From positions 1 through 19,790 of the forward strand of contig JBAQNA010000033.1 in NCBI GenBank assembly GCA_049303335.1: a stretch of DNA of 19,790 nt, written 5' to 3'. This document shows, piece after piece, positions 14,917-19,790 of the stretch. The position numbers and the translations under genes are program-made. The DNA is from DAIDAN01 sp049303335. Lineage in GTDB: Archaea; Aenigmatarchaeota; Aenigmatarchaeia; Aenigmatarchaeales; DAIDAN01. The notes beneath the pieces are model-generated. The model made no database searches. It saw nothing but the letters and a program-made list of their open reading frames with translations, and was not told the DNA's origin. Position 1 is the stretch's first letter. Each line of letters opens with the position of its first letter.

Positions 14917-15530
14917 AGAAATGCGGAATACTCGGAATAGACAGAAGCGGCAGCAGAGGGAATTACCCGATAGCCGTGGCGAGCGTTTATTCTGAAAACA
15001 TGAAGAATTTTGAAAAAGCCATACAGGAAATAAAGACTTCATTCAAAATAAGGCACGGGCGGATAAAGGGAAAGGATTTCAGTTTCAAACAGCATGAAAA
15101 TGCTGTTGATATAATAATATCCAACAATATAAGATTTTTTGTCTGCATGGTTTCCCAAAAAGATTACAGCGAGATTGAGAAATTCATAAATTCCAAAAAA
15201 AGCTGGGAGCAAAATCTGGAAGCCTTGTTGTGGTTCAAGTCCGTTTATTTTCTTGCAAAAAAGTTTTCTTTGACGCCAAAAGAGGTTTTTTATGAAAGAA
15301 CATTCCCCGATACCGTATTTGATAAGAGGCTTGAAAGCCTTATTAAGGAAAAGCTTTTTGCGGATTCGGTTTGCGCCGGGGATAAGTTTTCCCCGTACAT
15401 AGTCGTTGCCGATTGGATAGCAAATTTCTTTTTTAGAAATTCCGATATTGCCAATATTTACAGGAATCAAATCTTATACATAGGATTGAACACCATAGAA
15501 CAAGAGTTGAGAAGATTGTTTAAGCTATAA
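14895..15530 (+). CDS. DUF3800-like RNase H-fold protein, paralogue A
   Basis: 211 residues; GGTG 7 nt before ATG 14895 supports the start. It opens GILGIDRSGSRGNYPIAVAS, the first strand pair of DUF3800 proteins (normally IDESGD/S). Then come RIKGKDFS (57-63), NLEALLWFKSVYFLAKK, VFYERTF (131-137), and AGDKFSPYIVVADWIANFFF (D163, D173), the place of the family's D-[SK]-x-x-x-x-Q-x-A-D mark. Acidic residues D16, D61, E134, D163 and D173 line up with paralogue B. DUF3800 is an RNase H-like fold of unknown function, often beside structured RNAs or in mobile contexts. Identity with paralogue B is low although both sit in the same module. Confidence 0.6.
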   Translation: MGAEYRLKKCGILGIDRSGSRGNYPIAVASVYSENMKNFEKAIQEIKTSFKIRHGRIKGKDFSFKQHENAVDIIISNNIRFFVCMVSQKDYSEIEKFINSKKSWEQNLEALLWFKSVYFLAKKFSLTPKEVFYERTFPDTVFDKRLESLIKEKLFADSVCAGDKFSPYIVVADWIANFFFRNSDIANIYRNQILYIGLNTIEQELRRLFKL

Positions 15531-15540
15531 AAGTTGTCCT

Positions 15541-15579
15541 CCATGCACGCATGGTTCACGGCCCAACCGCTAACCCATG
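15541..15579 (+). ncRNA. Conserved hairpin A after DUF3800-like paralogue A
   Basis: CATGG (15550-15554) pairs with CCATG (15575-15579), exactly 20 nt apart, extended by TT/AA with one bulged C. Inside, CGG-cccaa-CCG forms a second stem. Hairpin B at 16547 has the same outer stem and spacing but a different inner stem. An alternative CCATGC-ac-GCATGG pairing exists at 15541-15554. It begins 10 nt after the gene stop, so it may be its 3' RNA or a DNA site. Confidence 0.5.
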
Positions 15580-15589
15580 AATGTCTGGA

Positions 15590-15621
15590 CAAACTATATT
15601 TACGCGTTTGAACTATTTAAA
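15590..15621 (+). promoter_or_regulatory. Double TATA block before leader module 2
   Basis: CAAACTATATTT, 9 nt, then AACTATTTAAA. The same two boxes at the same spacing occur at 16582-16613 before module 3. The second box is the likely promoter of the leader gene. Confidence 0.65.
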
Positions 15622-15622
15622 T

Positions 15623-15676
15623 GCACGAAAAATCCTTGATTTTTCGGCATGCCAAAAACCTGAAAGGTTTTTGTGC
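15623..15676 (+). repeat. Cloverleaf repeat, copy 4 (between promoter and leader 2)
   Basis: Closing stem GCAC/GTGC, extended to TGCAC/GTGCA. Arm 1 is GAAAAATC-ctt-GATTTTTC, arm 2 GGC-at-GCC, arm 3 AAAAACC-tgaaa-GGTTTTT. Module 3 has the same TATTTAAA and a similar CTTGTTG leader with no repeat between them, so this is an insertion in the 5' leader. Confidence 0.85.
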
Positions 15677-15690
15677 ACCTTGTGGTTTCC

Positions 15691-15879
15691 ATGAAAAGCA
15701 CGACAAAATTACAGTTTTCAATTCTCGCCCTGTCGGCTGTCATAGTTATTGCTTTTTTCGCCGTCTTCGCTCTCGCCCCTTCCGTATTCTGGACTTCCGA
15801 CTCGGACTGGAGCGGCGGAACTTTCACAAACACGACTTCAATAAACGGCGATTTGCAGCTGAACAACACGATAACATGA
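15691..15879 (+). CDS. Leader module 2: short copy of the surface-protein N-terminus
   Basis: 62 residues: MKSTTKLQFSILALS, hydrophobic stretch AVIVIAFFAVFALAPSVFW, then TSDSDWSGGTFTNTTSINGD and LQLNNTIT before TGA. It matches the large protein at 16628 up to LNNTI and then stops. Silent differences again dominate. The stop is 15 nt before the next ATG. No ribosome site is seen; with the cloverleaf repeat in its leader, translation may be altered. Confidence 0.6.
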   Translation: MKSTTKLQFSILALSAVIVIAFFAVFALAPSVFWTSDSDWSGGTFTNTTSINGDLQLNNTIT

Positions 15880-15894
15880 ATTGTGTGATGATGT

Positions 15895-16542
15895 ATGAAA
15901 TTCAAAGGCTTTGCAGGAATGGACAGGAGCGGAAGCAGCGGAAACTTCCCATTGGTTATAGCTGCAATAATATCAAAAAACAAAAACCAGATAAACGAAT
16001 GCTACGAATCAATATTCAGGCTTGCCGCAAAAATTAATCCTATATTTTCTTCAAGAAGGGAAATAAAATCAAGGGATTTCGGAAATACGCACCAAAGAAA
16101 ATCTGTCATGAAGATTATGTCTGAATTCGAAATAAGTTTTAACGTTTTGTTTGTCAAGAATGAAATATCAGAAATAATAAAAAAATACTCCGCAAAATAC
16201 AAATATTACCAAAAAATAGAAGCATGTTTTTGGTTTGAATGCTTAAGAGTTGCGGCAACAAGATGCGGCATCTTTCCACAGGTTATTTTTGTTGACGAGA
16301 CATATTCCGGGAAAGACCAGGAGTTATTCGTTTCCGTAATAAAAAATCTCGCAGAAAAAAGATTGATGCTGTCGCCTGTCATGGAAACGGCGGACAGCAG
16401 GTTCGAAAACGCGGTAAAGCTTGCTGATTTGGCTGCAGGATTCTTTAAAGCGGATTCCAATATTCAAAATACTTACAGAAAATCATTGCTATCTCTTGAT
16501 AGCAGGATTATTGCAGAATACATAGAAGAAGAGTTAAGATAA
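15895..16542 (+). CDS. DUF3800-like RNase H-fold protein, paralogue B
   Basis: 215 residues. GMDRSGSSGNFPLVIAAI (8-25) matches the start of paralogue A. REIKSRDFG (55-63) is close to the family E-I-K-G-S. Next are KIEACFWFECLRVAATR, VIFVDETYSGK (130-140; D134, E135) and ETADSRFENAVKLADLAAGFF (164-184; D167, D178), a good match to the DUF3800 end motif. Shared with paralogue A in order: DRSGSxGN, IK-x-[KR]-DF, WF, D-[KS]-F, AD-x-x-A-x-FF and SxIxNxYR. The start follows GTGATGATGT. Metal-dependent nuclease activity is possible from the fold, not shown. Confidence 0.65.
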   Translation: MKFKGFAGMDRSGSSGNFPLVIAAIISKNKNQINECYESIFRLAAKINPIFSSRREIKSRDFGNTHQRKSVMKIMSEFEISFNVLFVKNEISEIIKKYSAKYKYYQKIEACFWFECLRVAATRCGIFPQVIFVDETYSGKDQELFVSVIKNLAEKRLMLSPVMETADSRFENAVKLADLAAGFFKADSNIQNTYRKSLLSLDSRIIAEYIEEELR

Positions 16543-16546
16543 CCCA

Positions 16547-16576
16547 CATGGTCAGCCAGCACAACTGGGTCCCATG
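16547..16576 (+). ncRNA. Conserved hairpin B after DUF3800-like paralogue B
   Basis: CATGG (16547-16551) and CCATG (16572-16576) are 20 nt apart as in hairpin A. Inner stem CCAG-cacaa-CTGG replaces CGG-cccaa-CCG: bases changed, pairing kept. It starts 5 nt after the gene stop. Confidence 0.5.
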
Positions 16577-16581
16577 CAGGT

Positions 16582-16613
16582 CAAACTATATTTGGACATT
16601 CAAACTATTTAAA
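16582..16613 (+). promoter_or_regulatory. Double TATA block before the DUF2341 surface-protein gene
   Basis: CAAACTATATTT, 9 nt, AACTATTTAAA; identical boxes and spacing to 15590-15621. ATG 16628 lies 15 nt after the second box, so initiation from the first box (about 26-30 nt before the second) or a nearly leaderless start is possible. Confidence 0.65.
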
Positions 16614-16627
16614 GCTTGTTGATTCGC

Positions 16628-18652
16628 ATGAAAAGCACTACAAAACTTCAGGTCTCAATTCTTATTTTGTCAGTATCCCTAATCTTTGCCTTTTTCGCAG
16701 TCTTCGCTCTCGCTCCTTCCGTATTCTGGACTTCCAACAGCGACTGGAGCGGCGGAACATTCACGAACGTCACGAACATAACTGGCGACCTGATGCTGAA
16801 CAACACGATAGTGAACGGCACGCAAACAATCTATTCGTGGTTTTACAACAACTGGACTTACCGCAAGCAGATAGTTGTGAACGGCTCAACCTCCTTGCAG
16901 AACGACTATCAGATAAACCTTTCAATCAACTCGACGGGAATGGGCTCCAACTTCAACTGGAGCAGCTACGGCAATGACACGCGCTTCACTTGGCTGAACA
17001 CCTCAAGCGGCTTGGAGCAGAACATATCGTTCTGGATTGAGAACTGGAGCAGTTCGAGCCAGACAAACGGAAATGCAACCATCTGGATAAAGGTGCCGAA
17101 CGTCACGGCTTCCAGCGTTGCGAACACGACTCTGTATATGTACTACGGCAACCCTTCCGCCGCATCTGCAAGCAACGGCACGAATACGTTTGAGTTTTTT
17201 GATGATTTCAATGATAATTATTTAGATACTAATAAGTGGACAATAGTTAATGTCACCTATGGCACTGCTGAAACTAGCACCGCATCACCAGCTATGAATA
17301 TAGTGGAGTCTAATGGTAAAATTAGAATATATGGTTCAGGTGGAGCAGATTATCATTATGGCAGAGACATTAAAAGCAACACACAATTCACAGCTCCAGT
17401 TATAATAGAGTATGATAAGGGTATCCTAACTCTAACTGGTTCAGCGGGCACATCAATGGGACTAAATTCCCCGCCGTGGGATTCAACTTATTATTTGTGG
17501 TTAGAGCAATCATTCTCTATTCCTGCAAATTATAATTCAGATACACATAAAATTAAAGTTGTGGCGTATGATGGCACACTGACACGATTATACACAATAG
17601 ATTCATCAGGGATACCATTCAGTTCGTCAATAACACGAAGCTCACCTGCCGTGTTCAATGTTTATCTGGGGGCACAGACAAGAGTAACAACTGAGACTGC
17701 TGATATATCTTATGACAACGTCCGAGTCCGCAAATACGCCTCGCCTGAGCCGAATGTGCTTTCAGTCGGCGCGGAGCAGACCGCAAAAAACACAGGCACA
17801 TACCTGTCAAACACCACAACAGCATCATCAACAATCGCCTCGATAACCCCGACTTGGAACGGGACAAATTCAACGAATGTGAACTTCACGGTCGAGATTT
17901 CCGCGAACAACGGCGCGAACTGGCTCACCGCGGCAAACAACACGGCTTACACGAGCGGAGGCGGAATCGGAACAGGGACGCAGCTGGTTTACAGGATAAA
18001 CTTCAGCACGAACGACACGAGCAGGACAGCGGTGCTGTCGGATATAACGATGAATTATGTTGTCCCGAACACAACATTGACCTGCGATGCTGGCGGACCG
18101 TATCTTGCAAACTCTTCCGTAATGATAACCGGAAACATTTCTGACGGCATAAACGCGCTAACAAGCCAGCCCGTCACGGTGCAGATAAAGAACAATACCG
18201 TTGTCCTCAATTCAACCGTTGTCACAAGCGATGCGAGCGGGAACTGGGTTGCGAAACTGTTCGTGAACACCACGAACGCAAGCTCTGTTTTCGTGAACTC
18301 GACATATCTGGGAGTTTCAGGCAACTGCACATATTCTCTTTCCGTGCAGGCGCAGACAGTGATAGGGACAAACGCAACCTGCTCCACAAACAGCACTGCC
18401 TGCACATTCAAGAACTACCCGGTATCCGGCTGGGTTATGGATTCCGTTACAGGCTCGCTCATACAAAGCGGAACAGTCACCGTCACGGTCCGCAATACCG
18501 GCGACTCCTACCAGTCGGCTTTCTCGGGAGGATACTTCTCAGTAAGCCCGCAGTTCTGCCTCTCGCCCGGAAAGGCGTACGGTTTGACGATAGCCGTCGA
18601 CGGGAACGGGAGGCGCGGCTTCATATTTACAAACACGGTTGGTAAAGGGTGA
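16628..18652 (+). CDS. Large secreted DUF2341 surface protein
   Basis: 674 residues. The shared leader (1-60: MKSTTKLQVS, hydrophobic 9-30, DWSGGTFTN, LMLNNTI) leads to a DUF2341 domain (about 74-190: WTYRKQIVVNGS, YQINLSINSTGMG, WIKVPNV, TLYMYYGNPSA). A concanavalin-like beta region follows (about 190-365: FEFFDDFNDNYLDTNKWT to ISYDNVRVRKYA), then a beta-sandwich region and an Ig-like C-terminal part (CDAGGPYLANSSVMITG; CTFKNYPVSGWVMD). N-x-S/T sites are very frequent, as in archaeal glycosylated S-layer or adhesin proteins. The 17200-17710 stretch is A/T-rich unlike both sides. No C-terminal anchor is visible; the uncut N-terminal helix may be the anchor. Confidence 0.85.
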   Translation: MKSTTKLQVSILILSVSLIFAFFAVFALAPSVFWTSNSDWSGGTFTNVTNITGDLMLNNTIVNGTQTIYSWFYNNWTYRKQIVVNGSTSLQNDYQINLSINSTGMGSNFNWSSYGNDTRFTWLNTSSGLEQNISFWIENWSSSSQTNGNATIWIKVPNVTASSVANTTLYMYYGNPSAASASNGTNTFEFFDDFNDNYLDTNKWTIVNVTYGTAETSTASPAMNIVESNGKIRIYGSGGADYHYGRDIKSNTQFTAPVIIEYDKGILTLTGSAGTSMGLNSPPWDSTYYLWLEQSFSIPANYNSDTHKIKVVAYDGTLTRLYTIDSSGIPFSSSITRSSPAVFNVYLGAQTRVTTETADISYDNVRVRKYASPEPNVLSVGAEQTAKNTGTYLSNTTTASSTIASITPTWNGTNSTNVNFTVEISANNGANWLTAANNTAYTSGGGIGTGTQLVYRINFSTNDTSRTAVLSDITMNYVVPNTTLTCDAGGPYLANSSVMITGNISDGINALTSQPVTVQIKNNTVVLNSTVVTSDASGNWVAKLFVNTTNASSVFVNSTYLGVSGNCTYSLSVQAQTVIGTNATCSTNSTACTFKNYPVSGWVMDSVTGSLIQSGTVTVTVRNTGDSYQSAFSGGYFSVSPQFCLSPGKAYGLTIAVDGNGRRGFIFTNTVGKG

Positions 18653-18657
18653 TGATT

Positions 18658-18867
18658 ATGAACAGGAAAATATTGGCTGCAATAATTTTGGCGCTCTTGC
18701 TGGCAACGGCAGCAGCGCTCGCAATAACGGACATTTATCAGGAATATTATGCCAAGTGGAACAAGGAAAAATATCCCGACGGATACATCGTGATAACCAA
18801 TAAAAGCGGCGACATAAACATAACGCTGAACGTGTCCGAGCAGGTGTTTGACGCTTCAGGAAAATAG
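18658..18867 (+). CDS. Small secreted or anchored protein downstream of the DUF2341 gene
   Basis: 69 residues. MNRKILAAIILALLLATAAALA is a signal peptide or single N-terminal membrane helix, followed by about 45 polar residues (DIYQEYYAKWNKEKYPDGY, IVITNKSGDINITLNVSEQV). ATG 18658 follows GGTGATGATT; this site overlaps the TGA of the DUF2341 gene, so translation is probably coupled and the two products may act together at the surface. No family recognised. Confidence 0.65.
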   Translation: MNRKILAAIILALLLATAAALAITDIYQEYYAKWNKEKYPDGYIVITNKSGDINITLNVSEQVFDASGK

Positions 18868-18878
18868 TGTTTTCTACG

Positions 18879-18931
18879 GCACGAAAATCTTACAGATTTT
18901 CGGCTCCGCCAAAAAGCTTCGCTTTTTGTGC
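18879..18931 (+). repeat. Cloverleaf repeat, copy 5 (in the 3' end of mre11)
   Basis: Closing stem GCAC/GTGC. Arm 1 is GAAAATCT-tac-AGATTTTC, arm 2 GGC-tcc-GCC, arm 3 AAAAAGC-ttc-GCTTTTT. 53 nt. It lies between two convergent genes; the mre11 stop (18890-18892) falls in arm 1. Confidence 0.85.
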
Positions 18932-19790
18932 GCTTCCAGATAGCATATTGTAAAGCAGCTCCGTGTCCCCGTCCGCAAGCAGGTCAAACACCTCCTCCGC
19001 GCGCAGCCCGCATTTTATCTGCTCGAGGTTCGCCTTCAGCAGAAGCAGCCCGTGCTCCTCAGGCGACATCTTTTGCTCGCGCATAAGTTTCATGAACTCC
19101 GCCTGGTCTTCCATGTCCTCGGGCTTGGCGTTCTGTATTATCTTTATTATCGCCCTGCCGGAAAACTTGTCAGAAAGATTGCGGAAGTTCGGGGCAGTCT
19201 CCGTTTTCGGGATTGTTCCCGTTATTTTTGAAATTATGATCGGTTTTACATTATGCCTAGTTTCGGATATCGCCTTTATTCTGGCTTCAATCTTCTGAAC
19301 AGTATCCGTATCGTATGCGAAATCCCCGTAATAGATTTTCCTCTGGAACGAGAGCGGAATATTCTCAATGTTGCTGCCGTCAAAGCTGAAAATCATCTTC
19401 TCCTGCTCCGACTCTATCTTGTGGGCAGATGTTATGCACGTGCTTCCCGTCAGCAAAATTTTTCCCGATTTGAACGGCTTCTGCTCGTTCCAGTGAATGT
19501 GACCGAGAACGTAAAGGTCAAAACCGTCAGGCAAGTCCTCCAGCTTCAGCATAATCGGCTCGAGCGGGGAATAAATGTAAGGCTCTATCGACTGGTGAAT
19601 CATAAGGATGTTCACCGCGTTTTCCACGGGCTTGGGGTTCCATTGCTGTAAAACCTCTTTTGCGAACCTTTCTGGAACGCCTGACATGCCGTGCACCGCA
19701 ATTTTCTTTCCTTGAATTTCAAAAATCGCGGTTGCGCAGTGCAGATGGATGAGAAGCCCCGCGTGCTCCAGCGCCTGCACCGGATTCACC
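18890..19790 (-). CDS. mre11: DNA double-strand break repair protein Mre11 (N-terminus beyond the window)
   Basis: About 300 codons are in the window and the frame runs off the right edge, so the first phosphoesterase motifs (D-x-H, GD) are not visible. Present are KIAVHGMSGVPE, the histidine motif ILMIHQSIEPYIY, and FDLYVLGHIHWNEQKPFKSGKILLTGST with GHIH, the last metal-binding motif of Mre11/SbcD. The nuclease works with Rad50 at DNA ends. A capping and C-terminal region of about 170 residues follows. The last 13 residues (from about GSAQKAKLF) and the stop come from a cloverleaf repeat rather than conserved sequence. Rad50 is not seen downstream and may lie outside the window. Confidence 0.9.
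   Translation of the reverse strand, partial: VNPVQALEHAGLLIHLHCATAIFEIQGKKIAVHGMSGVPERFAKEVLQQWNPKPVENAVNILMIHQSIEPYIYSPLEPIMLKLEDLPDGFDLYVLGHIHWNEQKPFKSGKILLTGSTCITSAHKIESEQEKMIFSFDGSNIENIPLSFQRKIYYGDFAYDTDTVQKIEARIKAISETRHNVKPIIISKITGTIPKTETAPNFRNLSDKFSGRAIIKIIQNAKPEDMEDQAEFMKLMREQKMSPEEHGLLLLKANLEQIKCGLRAEEVFDLLADGDTELLYNMLSGSAQKAKLFGGAENL

Noticed and set aside
15541..15580. tRNA-like segment (GGTTCACGGCCC...)
   Set aside because: No acceptor stem, anticodon arm or proper T-loop; better explained by the hairpin shared with 16547-16576.

Overview
The window reads as archaeal. It holds RadA, an OB-fold single-stranded-DNA-binding protein with a zinc knuckle, a UPF0200-type P-loop kinase, Mre11, a class III signal-peptide pilin, ThpR 2'-5' RNA ligase/phosphodiesterase and a full-length archaeosine tRNA-guanine transglycosylase with a C-terminal PUA region. 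Starts follow archaeal habits: either a GGTGA-type ribosome site 4-7 nt before ATG, or a TATA box about 26 nt before ATG with no leader. The only ribonucleotide reductase seen is the oxygen-sensitive class III enzyme, so an anaerobe is likely. The small, widely spaced gene set and the domain-poor OB proteins suggest a DPANN-type lineage, but that is inference and no marker gene here settles it.

Layout. 1-123: C-terminal end of a probable transposase. 256-2856 (+): RPA-like protein, a degenerate histidine phosphatase, RadA. 2877-5448 (-): two small unknown proteins, a PRC-barrel protein, a UPF0200 kinase, an AAA+ ATPase with winged helix. 5449-5632: two structured repeats nested in another hairpin. 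5831-9997 (-): class III RNR locus (nrdD, a low-GC nuclease-like gene, a NrdH-like redoxin, nrdG). 10152-11267 (-): pilin with a LamG domain, divergent from thpR across a palindromic promoter. 12030-12731: a membrane-anchored OB protein and a winged-helix regulator, convergent. 12870-14621 (-): tgtA. 14716-18867 (+): an unusual tandem array ending in a large DUF2341 surface protein. 18890-19790 (-): mre11, cut by the window edge.

Two things stand out. First, a family of 49-54 bp repeats occurs five times (5483, 5550, 9899, 15623, 18879). Every copy folds as a closed cloverleaf: GCAC, arm 1, GGC-loop-GCC, arm 3, GTGC, with no unpaired base at the junction. Arm sequences differ between copies but always stay paired. 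Two copies can be compared with a near-identical place in the same window that lacks them, so they look mobile. One copy sits in frame inside nrdD and one supplies the last codons and the stop of mre11.

Second, the 14716-16628 array repeats the same module: an N-terminal leader (MKSTTKLQ... to DWSGGTF), then a gene for a divergent DUF3800-like RNase H-fold protein, then a 30-nt hairpin whose inner stem covaries, then a paired TATA block with fixed 9-nt spacing. Two modules precede a third leader that continues into the complete surface protein. This is the best candidate for a previously undescribed system: a DUF3800 protein plus a structured RNA or DNA element tied to the leader of a surface-protein gene.
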